From positions 4,526,001 through 4,590,000 of the forward strand of contig NZ_CP011114.1 in the NCBI RefSeq assembly GCF_000993825.1: a stretch of 64,000 bases of DNA. The letters are read 5' to 3'. Position numbers and translations under genes: made by a program. The notes under the pieces were generated by a model that was given only the letters and a program-made list of their open reading frames with translations, had not been told where the DNA came from and made no database searches. Origin of the DNA: Paenibacillus durus ATCC 35681. GTDB taxonomy: Bacteria > Bacillota > Bacilli > Paenibacillales > Paenibacillaceae. Of the stretch, positions 36,632-45,277 are shown one piece after another. The stretch's first letter is position 1, and every line of letters starts with the position of its first letter.

Positions 36632-36680
36632 AAAAAGGGCCAACCGCAGATGGCCGAAGCCTGGTGCGATTGGTCCTTTT
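36632..36680. terminator. Terminator after rpmE2
   Basis: AAAGGGCCAACCGCA pairs with TGCGATTGGTCCTTT (one mismatch and a G-T pair) with A/T runs on both sides. Confidence 0.75.
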
Positions 36681-36702
36681 TGGCCGAAATATGCGCCCTG
36701 CG

Positions 36703-36951
36703 TTATTTCTTGAGTTTCAGCCGCTGATTGAAGCGGTCGATACGGCCGCCGGTGTCGATATTCTTCTGTCTGCCCGTATAGAAAGGATGAGAAGCGGAGC
36801 TGGAATCGACCCGGATCACCGGGTACGTATTCCCGTCCTCCCATTCCATAGTCTCGTTCGAGGACTTGGTAGAAGCGCTCAGGAACTTAAAGTCTGCGCT
36901 CGCGTCATAGAAAATGACCGGCTGGTATTTCGGATGAATGCCTTCTCTCAT
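36703..36951 (-). CDS. rpmE2: 50S ribosomal protein L31 type B
   Basis: An 82-residue ribosomal protein ([39 protein letters not shown]). It lacks the zinc-binding cysteines of the C+ form, so it is the paralogue that replaces zinc-bound L31 when zinc is scarce in Bacillus. The start at 36951 is set by GAGGG seven bases upstream. I saw no convincing Zur box ahead of it. Confidence 0.95.
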   Translation of the reverse strand: MREGIHPKYQPVIFYDASADFKFLSASTKSSNETMEWEDGNTYPVIRVDSSSASHPFYTGRQKNIDTGGRIDRFNQRLKLKK

Positions 36952-37065
36952 CATTAATCCCTCTTTCCGCATGAATTGAACATCTTGTTATAATTTACCC
37001 TTCTTTCGGGCAAAGATTTCACCAGAATAAATATTTTAGTTAAATAGGGCTTTCCTTGCCGGCCG

Positions 37066-38124
37066 TTATCCTATTTTGCCCGCAATCTTCCGGTAGGTAG
37101 CCTCATCGGAGACGATATACAGCCTTGCCTCCGCCGGGATAGACTCATTCAGCTTACGGTTGATGCCCAGATCGTTCCGGTCGGCGATTAGAGTTGCCCC
37201 TTGGCGCAGCAGGCCCTGAAACGCATCCCCGTAGGTCTTCCATGACCTATCGACCGGCACCTCATAAATATCGTCGCCATGCGAGCGGCTGATGAGCTGA
37301 GCAATCACCTCGGGATTTCCCTCCTGCAGCGCGGCTCTTACCGCCAGCCGGGAAACGGCGTCATGCGACAGCACGAACTCGTTGACCTGAACATGCCGGA
37401 AGTTCTGCACGTTCTTCTCCTGCATGATTTCCACCGTGGTATGTACATCTGGCGCGATGCGCTCGATGCTTGAGGCGATCAGCAGCGATTTGCCGTCGAC
37501 CAGCGCGGCCTCGTCGATCCGTACATCCCCGAAGATAATGGCTGCCCTCGCCTTGGGGAGACCCGCCTTCACCAGAATTTCGTCGGAGGAAGGATCGCCG
37601 CTAATGAAATGAACCTGATTCATCTGCTCCAGCGGATGCTGGCCCGATTCGTCGATAATGATAATCTGGCAGTCCGGCGTATAGCTGAGAATTTCACCCA
37701 CTGCGGCCTGCGCCTTTTTACTCCAGTTGATCAGAATGACATGATTCTCTCCCAAAAACGGCAACTTGCCCGCCCTCCTCTGTCTTCCGATTTCCGCAAT
37801 AGAATCGATAACCTTTCCAATGACCAAGCTGAGCAGCCCGATACCGAAAATGTATAGAAAAATCGTAAATATTTTGCCGATGGCGGTCTTGGCGAAAAAG
37901 TCGCCGTATCCGACCGTCGCCATCGTCGTCATGACCCAATAGAACGAATTGAACCAGTTGCCGAACGTGTCCGGTTCAAGCACATAGGCGACCGTCGCGC
38001 TGAACGCGACAAACAAGAGAATACTCAGGCCAATCGTTCTTTTCCTAACTTGGGTCATGATCGTGGACAGCTTTAACAAAAAGTGAATGGCCCTCGCCCC
38101 CTCGCACTTCGCAAAAGCCCGCAT
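37066..38124 (-). CDS. Potassium channel family protein with RCK (TrkA-N) domain
   Basis: A roughly 330-350-residue 2TM channel. The first helix starts at about residue 32, the pore carries selectivity filter TVGYGD, a second helix follows, and a cytosolic Rossmann-like RCK domain begins around NHVILINWSKKAQ. The N-terminus is uncertain: the ATG at 38124 has no ribosome site, while GGGGGCGAGGG lies just before an in-frame ATT/TTG. Last gene of the DUF350/GSP-synthase-like operon. Probably gated by a cytoplasmic ligand. Confidence 0.85.
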   Translation of the reverse strand: MRAFAKCEGARAIHFLLKLSTIMTQVRKRTIGLSILLFVAFSATVAYVLEPDTFGNWFNSFYWVMTTMATVGYGDFFAKTAIGKIFTIFLYIFGIGLLSLVIGKVIDSIAEIGRQRRAGKLPFLGENHVILINWSKKAQAAVGEILSYTPDCQIIIIDESGQHPLEQMNQVHFISGDPSSDEILVKAGLPKARAAIIFGDVRIDEAALVDGKSLLIASSIERIAPDVHTTVEIMQEKNVQNFRHVQVNEFVLSHDAVSRLAVRAALQEGNPEVIAQLISRSHGDDIYEVPVDRSWKTYGDAFQGLLRQGATLIADRNDLGINRKLNESIPAEARLYIVSDEATYRKIAGKIG

Positions 38125-38174
38125 AGCTGCCCAACGATTAACGGTTGAGGACAGCCCTGCGGGCCTTCAAATGG

Positions 38175-38567
38175 TTAAATAATTAGACTGCTGACCGCGA
38201 ACGCGGTTCCGACAAAGACCATGCACAGCAGCGTTCCCACTGCGACATTGCCCTTTTTCAGCTGGTCGGAAATTCTAAAGCCGATCGTGACTAGCTCGAA
38301 AATCCAGTAAGCCGCCACCAGACAGACATAGCCGACCGCGAACCAGAGCGCCATAAACCAAAGCGAAGAGTTCGTATAAGCCGCCACTCCGAGAATAATC
38401 GCCGTCGCCAGAAATTTACCGCCAAGCGCGAGTCCTACGGCCACATTGCCGTTCTTCAGCTCTTCCATATCCTTGAACGGGGTCATCCAGCTGAAGATCA
38501 GCATGCCCAGCAGTTGAAGCACGATAATGAAAATTACACTAACCAAAATATTGATAACGACCGTCAA
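38175..38567 (-). CDS. DUF350 (YjfL-like) membrane protein
   Basis: A 130-residue protein with four helices in two similar halves, each with a KxGNVAVG motif (ELKNGNVAVGLALGG and QLKKGNVAVGTLL), the mark of the DUF350/UPF0719 family. The TTG start at 38567 overlaps the stop of the lipoprotein gene (TTGA), with GGGGG upstream. E. coli YjfL shares an operon with a glutathionylspermidine-synthase-like gene, as here. The function is unknown; an envelope-stress role is suspected. Confidence 0.85.
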   Translation of the reverse strand: MTVVINILVSVIFIIVLQLLGMLIFSWMTPFKDMEELKNGNVAVGLALGGKFLATAIILGVAAYTNSSLWFMALWFAVGYVCLVAAYWIFELVTIGFRISDQLKKGNVAVGTLLCMVFVGTAFAVSSLII

Positions 38568-39241
38568 TCCGCCCACCCCCGAAATTTTGCATAAGCCAAA
38601 TCATAATCCGCGAAATCATGAACCTCTTCCAGCACAACCCGCACCGTCTTTTTCTTGGCCATCGCGGTGTAGCGCTTATCGTCGATCGGCTGCTTGATCC
38701 GGTTGCCCGAAGGCAGCTCTACTACGGCAAAGTTTCTTGTCTTGCCTTTGTATTTCGTCTTATAGACGCCGATCAGGTCGACGTCCGTCGTAACCGACAC
38801 CTTCAGGTTCTTCAGGTCTGCTGTGGCCGATTTCAAATCCTTGTAGGATTTGATCGTGGACCAGGCAGACAAGCGGACCTGGTTCTTCTGATCGGCATCC
38901 GTCGTGATTTCGGCGTCCATATACTGGAGCGTATAGACTTTGTCCCCTGTTGCATAATTGCCGTCATTGGGCAGCATTTCGTTATTGGGCAGGATCGTCA
39001 TATCGCTGCCTATAAGATCGCCGACCGTCCCCTCAACCACCCGGTAATCCCATGGCACCCGCGCCACATCACTGGCTGTTGTCGCTCCCGAATCTCTGGA
39101 GAATATGCTGTCCGGATTGTTGGAGCAGCCGGCCAGAACCAGCACCGCCGCGATCAGCAGCAGGGAAAGCAAGCGCAGCGGGCGACCGCCGCGAAATCCC
39201 CGGCTGCGCGTTCCCGGCGTGTTATATACATTCTCGCGCAA
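38564..39241 (-). CDS. Lipoprotein, possibly DUF4247-type
   Basis: A 225-residue protein with an N-terminal basic stretch, hydrophobic segment and lipobox LVLAGC (Cys at about residue 39), so it is anchored outside the membrane. The rest is mixed alpha/beta with no catalytic motif that I can see. The TTG start follows GGGAGTGAG and begins 1 bp after the preceding stop. It sits between the ATP-grasp enzyme and DUF350 genes. The DUF4247 assignment is tentative. Confidence 0.65.
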   Translation of the reverse strand: MRENVYNTPGTRSRGFRGGRPLRLLSLLLIAAVLVLAGCSNNPDSIFSRDSGATTASDVARVPWDYRVVEGTVGDLIGSDMTILPNNEMLPNDGNYATGDKVYTLQYMDAEITTDADQKNQVRLSAWSTIKSYKDLKSATADLKNLKVSVTTDVDLIGVYKTKYKGKTRNFAVVELPSGNRIKQPIDDKRYTAMAKKKTVRVVLEEVHDFADYDLAYAKFRGWAD

Positions 39242-39242
39242 A

Positions 39243-40439
39243 TTATCTCACTCCCATTGCAATAAAATGGCTCGTATTTCCGGTGATGGGGCCTCCGCCC
39301 CGGCCCAGCAGTCCGCAGGGCTGTCCGTTGATCATGAACATTCCGGTCAGCAGGTGAAGCTCGCCCGCCGAAGTCTGAATCCGGGACAGCTCCGCTCTCT
39401 TCTGGTACACGGTAGGGAACAGCACGCTGCTGTCGAATCCGTCCTCATCTTCAAGCTCAAGGCTTCCGGTCTCGTCATACATGCGCACCGAACCGCCCTC
39501 GCGCCCGAACATCGACTTGGATACGAAGTCCCCCGAGAATACAGGCTTGTTATAGGTAGGCAGAACGTACTTGGCGATGGCTTCCCGCTCTTCCTCACTG
39601 AACAAAAAGCCCAGCTCATACATGCCCCAGACCGCAGCGATTAATCCTTTGGACTGGAGCAAAATGCTGTGGGGCGGGTTGAACAGCGTCAGGCGGCCGG
39701 TCTCGACCGCATAAGCCAAGGCGTCTCCGCCCTCATCCACCGCCATCCATTCCTTCGGGTAAAGGGCGAACATCCGATGTATAACGCGCCCCTGCCCGTC
39801 TTTGACCGTTCCGTCGTCAATGCTAAGCTCCAGACAGTCGACACACTCTATATTAAGGCCGCTGTGCCTAACCAGCGCTTCGATTGTGCCGGAATCCTCC
39901 AGATGGGTTCCGTAGTCCACGCAGGCCGCGGTATCCGGCCTCTCCTCGCCCCAAGCTGCGGCTACAAGCTCCGGCATCCTGCCATTAACCGTCGGAACGT
40001 CCGCCTGCTGACATACCCACGGCGTCGCGATCGACGCCTCCACATAGCCGGTCGGTGTATCGGCGTTCAGCTCCAGCAGCTTGATGCTGCCGCCCGCGTC
40101 CACGGCGAAGTCGAATCTCGCATACCGGCTGATCAGCCCGGGCGGCGGAAGCGGCAAGGTATCCAGCATCTCCCACAGCACCTCCGGGATGCCCAGCAGG
40201 GCGTACAGGTCATGTCTCCCGTAGATATAGCGCGCCGCTTTATCGAGAATCGCCCACAACCGGGCGGAAGCCTCCTCAAGCTCCCGGTATATGCTCTCGC
40301 GCATAACGGCGACTCCGTCCAGCCAATACTCTTCGTCCTCCAGATCGGCCCACGTAAAGCCCAGGCGGCCCAGTTCCTCCACCTTGGGGGCCCGGTCCTC
40401 GCCGGAATGCTCCAGCCACTGAAATACAGGCCCCGTCAT
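39243..40439 (-). CDS. Glutathionylspermidine synthase family ATP-grasp protein
   Basis: A 398-residue protein resembling the C-terminal synthetase domain of Gsp and E. coli YjfC/YgiC. Marks: RYARFDFAVDAGGSIKLLELNADTP (metal/ATP site), TPTGYVEAS, an ATP-grasp lysine in YNKPVFSGDFVSKSMFGREGG and QTSAGELHLLTGMFMINGQ. These ligases join amines to peptides, but YjfC-type members have unproven substrates and Firmicutes generally lack glutathione. The operon context suggests an envelope or polyamine role. Confidence 0.85.
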   Translation of the reverse strand: MTGPVFQWLEHSGEDRAPKVEELGRLGFTWADLEDEEYWLDGVAVMRESIYRELEEASARLWAILDKAARYIYGRHDLYALLGIPEVLWEMLDTLPLPPPGLISRYARFDFAVDAGGSIKLLELNADTPTGYVEASIATPWVCQQADVPTVNGRMPELVAAAWGEERPDTAACVDYGTHLEDSGTIEALVRHSGLNIECVDCLELSIDDGTVKDGQGRVIHRMFALYPKEWMAVDEGGDALAYAVETGRLTLFNPPHSILLQSKGLIAAVWGMYELGFLFSEEEREAIAKYVLPTYNKPVFSGDFVSKSMFGREGGSVRMYDETGSLELEDEDGFDSSVLFPTVYQKRAELSRIQTSAGELHLLTGMFMINGQPCGLLGRGGGPITGNTSHFIAMGVR

Positions 40440-41140
40440 CCGCCGAACCCGCTGCTCCTGCTCGAGCTCGACCGGGAGCCTGAGCCGAGGCTCGATTTCG
40501 AGCTTGATCTTGAGCTGGACGAGCTTAGGCCGCTCGATGTTCCGCCGATGCCGCCCGCCTTGGAAGACGTCGACCGTCTCGTAATGGTGCCTGTCGTGGA
40601 GGTCGAAGTCCTCGGCTTGACCACCGAACCGGTCACCGGCTTATTCTGAAACTTCGTACTGTCATAAGTACGCGGTTTATAGACCGTCCGCGTGCCTCCA
40701 TAATAGGCCTTGCGATGTTCATACCATCGGCTCGGCGAATAGCTGGAGCCGCTATTAAACAGCATATGGTACAGCAGCAGATCATCCCAGCCGAAACCGG
40801 AGTTATAGCCGCCGTAGTTGTTGATGACCGTTGTCCCGTCCGATGTGGCGACGCCCGGCGCAGCGGTCGGCTGAGCCTTTTCTTCCGTCTCTTCGGGATA
40901 CGGGATGTTCCAGTCGACGTTTTTGTCGAAATAGGCTTTAACCTCTTCCGTAGACCAGGACACGAGCGTCGGCTCGTTAGCCGATGAGCTGCCGCTTGCT
41001 GCTGAGGAGCCCGGTACAAACAGCGCATTGGCCAGCAGGGCGACGCCCAGCGAGGTCGACAGCACGCGAGCGGGTTTGCCGCTCAGGTTAATCTCTTTTT
41101 CCCCCAGCGATTCATTTCCAGATTGTTCTTCTCTACCCAA
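40436..41140 (-). CDS. Ser/Gly-rich membrane-anchored protein, unknown
   Basis: A 234-residue protein with an N-terminal cytoplasmic stretch, a hydrophobic segment (about residues 26-46), a middle region (DLLLYHMLFNSGSSYSPS) and a C-terminal 60 residues made almost only of Ser, Gly, Thr, Lys and Arg. The 3' end overlaps the ATP-grasp gene by four bases, so they are translationally linked. The low-complexity tail may be a flexible extracellular linker. No family recognised. Confidence 0.7.
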   Translation of the reverse strand: MGREEQSGNESLGEKEINLSGKPARVLSTSLGVALLANALFVPGSSAASGSSSANEPTLVSWSTEEVKAYFDKNVDWNIPYPEETEEKAQPTAAPGVATSDGTTVINNYGGYNSGFGWDDLLLYHMLFNSGSSYSPSRWYEHRKAYYGGTRTVYKPRTYDSTKFQNKPVTGSVVKPRTSTSTTGTITRRSTSSKAGGIGGTSSGLSSSSSRSSSKSSLGSGSRSSSSRSSGFGG

Positions 41141-41172
41141 AGCGGGTGCCTCCCTTGATTATAATCTTGTCT

Positions 41173-41388
41173 TCATTCGGTACGCATGGGAACGAGCAGC
41201 AGCTCAAGCTTGCCTTCGTCCACATTCAGCCTGCCTTCCACCGTTTCAAATTCGCGGCCTCCGACTACCAAATAGTTGACATGCTCCAGCGCGGCGACCA
41301 TATTAGCGCTCCACACGCGCTCCTCGATCGCATTCAGCGAGCCATCCGGCATTTTTTCATATAAAATAACGCTCATTCCGTGTTCCAA
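41173..41388 (-). CDS. Small conserved protein heading the ATP-grasp/DUF350 operon
   Basis: A 67-71-residue soluble protein (MSVILYEKMPDGSLNAIEE, then a beta-rich C-terminus ending in LLLVPMRTE). The start is TTG 41388 or ATG 41376; neither site is strong. It lies 32 bp before the Ser-rich protein gene on the same strand. I recognise no domain. Confidence 0.55.
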   Translation of the reverse strand: MEHGMSVILYEKMPDGSLNAIEERVWSANMVAALEHVNYLVVGGREFETVEGRLNVDEGKLELLLVPMRTE

Positions 41389-41627
41389 GAGAATATCATT
41401 CCTCTCATGATTCTTTTGTACCTTTAATACGCCGAATGTCGGCCTAATGTTTCATTTTGCAGCAGCCGGGCAATGTAAAACCTTCCCATAACAGAATAAG
41501 CGTCTTGTCCTCCGTAGGCAATCCTTTTCTTTGCGTTGACAAAAGGATATTCCCAGCAATAAAATATAGAAACTAAAATATTTTCCTCATTTTCTCGTTC
41601 CGTCGGAAGGGAGGCATTGCCCAAAAT

Positions 41628-42185
41628 ATGATGAAGCAAAGAATACTGGCTCAAGCCAAACAGCAAATTTTTAAAAGAGGCTTTCGGTTTACGATGGCGG
41701 AAATGGCCAAACAATGCGGGATCAGCACGAAGACGATATACGAATGTTATACCTCCAAGGAAGAATTAATCCGCGACCTTGTCGAGCAGGCCATAGATGA
41801 AGCCAAAGAGCGCGAACAGGCCATCTTAAGCGACCGGAAGCTGGGCACAATGGAGAAATTACAGGCCTTGCTTGTGCTGCTTCCGCAGGACTTTCAATTT
41901 TTCGATATCACTCACTTGTATGAACTGCAGCGGTATTATCCGGAGGTGTGGGCTATCTTGAACCTCTTTTTGGAGGAGCAGTGGGACGGAGTGAGGCAAA
42001 TGATCGGGGAAGGCCAGGCTGAAGGTCTGCTGGAGAAGTTCAATACCTCCCTGTTTATACAGATGTATATCGGCGGACTGTACCGGTTGATGGAGCAAGC
42101 CTCCGCGAATCCGGGCGGGCTGACCCTTCGGGAAGCGCTGGACGAACTGGTAGATATTTTGGTAAACGGAATTAAAAGGAGGTAG
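41628..42185 (+). CDS. TetR/AcrR family regulator (YvaF-like)
   Basis: A 185-residue regulator. The N-terminal helix-turn-helix reads FTMAEMAKQCGISTKTIYECY with a following KEELI; the C-terminal ligand domain is helical. It is directly followed by an SMR exporter and a DUF5360 protein, the arrangement of B. subtilis yvaF-yvaE-yvaD, so it probably represses this operon. GGGAGG lies 13 bases upstream of the ATG, rather far. Confidence 0.87.
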   Translation: MMKQRILAQAKQQIFKRGFRFTMAEMAKQCGISTKTIYECYTSKEELIRDLVEQAIDEAKEREQAILSDRKLGTMEKLQALLVLLPQDFQFFDITHLYELQRYYPEVWAILNLFLEEQWDGVRQMIGEGQAEGLLEKFNTSLFIQMYIGGLYRLMEQASANPGGLTLREALDELVDILVNGIKRR

Positions 42186-42189
42186 CATC

Positions 42190-42576
42190 ATGCATTGGTT
42201 TTTGCTGGTCGTTGCAATAGCCGCTGAAGTGGCAGGCACTACGTTCATGAAGCTCTCGGCGGGATTTACGAAGTTAGTTCCCTCCATCCTGCTCGTTGTC
42301 TGTTATCTGGTTAGCCTGTCCATGCTGAATCTTGCGCTGAAAGGCATCTCCGTGAGCGTGGCCTATGCCATTTGGTCCGGTGTGGGGACCGCTTTTGTGG
42401 CGGGGATCGGCTGGGCGCTATTCGGCGAACAGATTACGGCGTTCAAGATCGTATGCATTGTGCTGATCATTGCGGGTGTAGTCGGTCTGAATCTGAGAGA
42501 GGGAAGCCATGGAAAGACGGACAGTCCAAGCCCCCAGGAGGTTTCGACTAACATCACGGCGCTAAAGGAGAAGTGA
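42190..42576 (+). CDS. SMR family multidrug efflux protein (YvaE-like)
   Basis: A 128-residue four-helix small multidrug resistance protein. The conserved membrane-embedded Glu is in AIAAEVAGTTFMKLS, and the YAIWSGVGTAFVAGIGW helix is typical. It works as a dimer exporting cationic drugs or polyamines with H+. AAAAGGAGG precedes the ATG. It carries about 20 extra hydrophilic C-terminal residues compared with EmrE. Confidence 0.92.
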   Translation: MHWFLLVVAIAAEVAGTTFMKLSAGFTKLVPSILLVVCYLVSLSMLNLALKGISVSVAYAIWSGVGTAFVAGIGWALFGEQITAFKIVCIVLIIAGVVGLNLREGSHGKTDSPSPQEVSTNITALKEK

Positions 42577-42578
42577 AG

Positions 42579-42998
42579 ATGAGCGGGAAGCTTAAAGGGT
42601 TGTTTTTGTTTACGGATCTCTCGTTTCTTGTCTACTGGTTGGCCACGGCGTTTCATTGGATTCCTCCCGAGTATGCTTATCAGGATTACAACAATAAGCT
42701 GCTCGTAGTCTGGAACTGGTCTTTTTTTCCGCTTGACCTATTGATCTCGGCGACTGGCCTGCTCAGCCTCTACTATTATCGCAAAAATAGTCCGGTATGG
42801 AGACCGCTTGTCCTGATTTCGCTCATCCTCACCTCTTGCTCAGGGCTGCAGGCTATAGCGTTCTGGGCCATCAAACAGGACTTTGACCTTGCTTGGTGGA
42901 TTCCCAATCTGTACCTTCTCTGTTATCCGCTGTTTTTCTTACCAGGGCTGGTCCGCGAAATATCCTTTAGCGAGGTTTCAATGAATCGAAGAGCTTAG
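42579..42998 (+). CDS. DUF5360 family membrane protein (YvaD-like)
   Basis: A 139-residue protein with four predicted helices (GLFLFTDLSFLVYWLAT, WSFFPLDLLISATGLLSLY, a third around 75-97 and LYLLCYPLFFLPGL). It resembles B. subtilis YvaD, also next to an SMR gene. Function unknown. The ATG at 42579 has AAAGGAG eight bases upstream; the GTG at 42573 is too close. Start region overlaps the SMR stop. Confidence 0.72.
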   Translation: MSGKLKGLFLFTDLSFLVYWLATAFHWIPPEYAYQDYNNKLLVVWNWSFFPLDLLISATGLLSLYYYRKNSPVWRPLVLISLILTSCSGLQAIAFWAIKQDFDLAWWIPNLYLLCYPLFFLPGLVREISFSEVSMNRRA

Positions 42999-43068
42999 TC
43001 CGTTCCGTGCCGAAAAAGGTCGGATTGATTTCAGGAGCATTTACTCTACGTGTGGGAGGAGACTGTAC

Positions 43069-43704
43069 TTGAAGACAACGCATCAGATTGCAATTATCGG
43101 GGGGACAGGCAAAGCAGGACGTTACCTCGCACAAAAAGCGCTGGAAAGCGGCCACAGCGTATGCATGCTTGTCAGGAATCCGGAAAAATTGACCTCTCAC
43201 GATGACACAATACAGATGATCACCGGAGATGCCCGGGACGTAGGCTCCATTCGCTCTCTTCTGGATGGCTGCAATGTTGTCATTAACACGTTCGGACAAC
43301 CTGTAAAAGCTCTGCCGCTATACAGCGAAATAACGAGTAATGTCCTTGCGGTAATGAGTGAATATGGAATTCGCAGGTATATTGGCGTTACCGGCGGGTC
43401 TCTGAACGTAGATGGCGACCGTAAGTCGTTGGTCAACCGGGTGGCGTCGAAATCTTTTGAAATCCTGTTCCGCAAGATGATCATGGATAAAAAGAAGGAA
43501 CTAACTCTTCTGATGAGAAGTGATATCGAATGGACGCTTGTACGCTTGCCTTTTGTAGTTGAGGGCTCGGAAACGGGGATCATCAAGGAAAATTTAACGG
43601 ATGTTCCGGGCAGAACGATGACGAATGAAGATATTGCAAGATTTCTCATTAACCAAATTGACGATACGAAGTATGTAAGAAAAACTCCCTGTATTTCGAA
43701 CTGA
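43069..43704 (+). CDS. NAD(P)H-binding SDR-type oxidoreductase
   Basis: A 211-residue Rossmann protein of the NAD(P)-binding/NmrA-like group: IAIIGGTGKAGRYLAQKAL nucleotide-binding motif, VRNPEKL for the NADP phosphate, DGCNVVINTFGQP and RRYIGVTGGSLNVDG. There is no classical Tyr-x3-Lys, so it may be a regulator or a quinone/flavin-reductase-like enzyme. TTG start after GGAGGAG. Possible extension of the TetR-SMR operon. Confidence 0.82.
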   Translation: MKTTHQIAIIGGTGKAGRYLAQKALESGHSVCMLVRNPEKLTSHDDTIQMITGDARDVGSIRSLLDGCNVVINTFGQPVKALPLYSEITSNVLAVMSEYGIRRYIGVTGGSLNVDGDRKSLVNRVASKSFEILFRKMIMDKKKELTLLMRSDIEWTLVRLPFVVEGSETGIIKENLTDVPGRTMTNEDIARFLINQIDDTKYVRKTPCISN

Positions 43705-43720
43705 GCCACGAATTCATTCA

Positions 43721-45046
43721 TCATCCAAGGCTGGCGGCCCGCGCCTTCCCCCGCCGGTACCACTGTACAAGTCCGAGCGAAACGAGGCTGACCGTGAGCA
43801 GCAGCCAATACACATGCCGGTAAGCGCTCGCCGGTCCGGCATTCCGCTGGACATGCAGCAGCAGCCCGCACACCGCAACCGACACGGAACCGCCAAAGAA
43901 TTGTATCAGCTGCAGAAGCCCCATGCCCGACCCGATCATTTCGCGGGGAAGCAGTTGGCTTGCTTCATTGTTCAGGGACGCCAGCGTCGCGGAAAACGAA
44001 GGCGAGAAGACGACATAACCGAACAGGATAACAAGCGGCGACGATGACAGCGAAGAGCTGAACAAGGTTAACACGGCTACGAGCAGGACATGGCCCAGCA
44101 GCAAAAAGCGAAGGTTGCCGTATTTGTCGATCCAATGCCCGACGAAGCGGGTCAGGAACGCGGACAGAATGGCTCCGGGCGCAATCATAAGGCCGATGGT
44201 CAGCGCCGATTGATCAAATACATTTGCCAGCGCCAGCGGCATCAGGAACAGATTCCCCAAATTCAGCACGAGTGCGCAGAAGCCGATAACGACCAGCTTG
44301 CCGTAACCCGGATTGGCAAACAGCTTGGGGCTGATGAAAGGCTGCTGCTTCCTCTTTAAATGCCAGGCGTGCGCGCCAAAGGAAGCCAGGCTGACCGCCA
44401 GCCAAACCGCCGACCGCCCGGTGATGGCGGCAAGCAGCGTAGCCGCGTTGACGATAAGCAAGATCGCTCCGGTTAAGTCGAAGGCCGCCTTACGCGGCTG
44501 CTCTTTGGGAAGCAGAAAGATAAGAACGGGCATCACCAGCAGCACCAGACAAGTAATGGCGAACAGGCCGTTCCAGCCGAAGTACTCGCTAATGAGACCG
44601 CCGACGATCGGCCCGAGGCCGAAGGCCATGGCGCTGCCCGCCGAGATCATCGCAATCGCCGCGCCGCGGCGCGGGGTCGGAATATACCGGCTCGCCAGCA
44701 CAAGGCCAAGGCCCGCCATGACGCCCGCTCCTGCGGATTGCAGAATCCGGGTAAGGAGCAGCAGGTGGAAATTATGCGCGAATATACCCAGCACCGAAGA
44801 CAGGCCCAGCGTCGTGAGCCCAATAATGACCAGCCTGCGGATCGGCACGAGATCGGAGAGCCTGCTGTAAATGACCGTCGACAGCGCGTATCCGATGGAA
44901 TAGCTGGAGATAATCCATGACCCAAGGTCGGCTGAAATATGAAGATCCCCGATAATGCTGGGGAGCGATACGTTGAACATCGTCGTGTTCATCACTACAA
45001 TAAAGAGGCAAAAGGTCCACAGCGGCATTACAACTTTGTCATTCAT
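43721..45046 (-). CDS. MFS transporter (DHA2/Tet-like)
   Basis: A 441-residue major facilitator with at least twelve helices. Motif A-like LSDLVPIRRLVIIG lies after helix 2 and motif C-like GSAMAFGLGPIVGGLISEYFGW in helix 5, which mark proton-antiport drug exporters of the TetA(L)/QacA type. No regulator adjoins it. Converges with the SDR gene. Substrate unknown. Confidence 0.9.
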   Translation of the reverse strand: MNDKVVMPLWTFCLFIVVMNTTMFNVSLPSIIGDLHISADLGSWIISSYSIGYALSTVIYSRLSDLVPIRRLVIIGLTTLGLSSVLGIFAHNFHLLLLTRILQSAGAGVMAGLGLVLASRYIPTPRRGAAIAMISAGSAMAFGLGPIVGGLISEYFGWNGLFAITCLVLLVMPVLIFLLPKEQPRKAAFDLTGAILLIVNAATLLAAITGRSAVWLAVSLASFGAHAWHLKRKQQPFISPKLFANPGYGKLVVIGFCALVLNLGNLFLMPLALANVFDQSALTIGLMIAPGAILSAFLTRFVGHWIDKYGNLRFLLLGHVLLVAVLTLFSSSLSSSPLVILFGYVVFSPSFSATLASLNNEASQLLPREMIGSGMGLLQLIQFFGGSVSVAVCGLLLHVQRNAGPASAYRHVYWLLLTVSLVSLGLVQWYRRGKARAASLG

Positions 45047-45277
45047 AAGCTAGTAGTCATTCCCTTGATTTATATTAATCTGCCATTAAAATGGCGCGCC
45101 CTATATACTACACGCTATGCCGTATCCTTACAAGATGGGGTTCGGAATGATTGGTCCACATAATTTGACAGATTAAGCGCCGGGTTATATACTCTAGGCG
45201 AATGTTTAGCACTTTTTTTAGAAAAACGCACATATGTGCTTAGAACCTATCCAACTATGCGGAACGGAGGGAATTTC

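Noticed and set aside
36952..37060. Search for a Zur box upstream of rpmE2
   Set aside because: L31 type B is often Zur-controlled, but I found no convincing palindrome in this gap.
40436..40620. Possible repeat array in the Ser-rich gene end
   Set aside because: The repeats are degenerate Ser/Gly codons in frame, not a CRISPR or regulatory array.
39669..40649. 326-codon plus-strand frame opposite the ATP-grasp and Ser-rich genes
   Set aside because: Antisense shadow; its acidic repeats simply mirror the Ser-rich tail on the other strand.
41424..41714. Minus-strand frame upstream of the TetR gene
   Set aside because: Overlaps the TetR start on the opposite strand, lacks a ribosome site and shows no domain.
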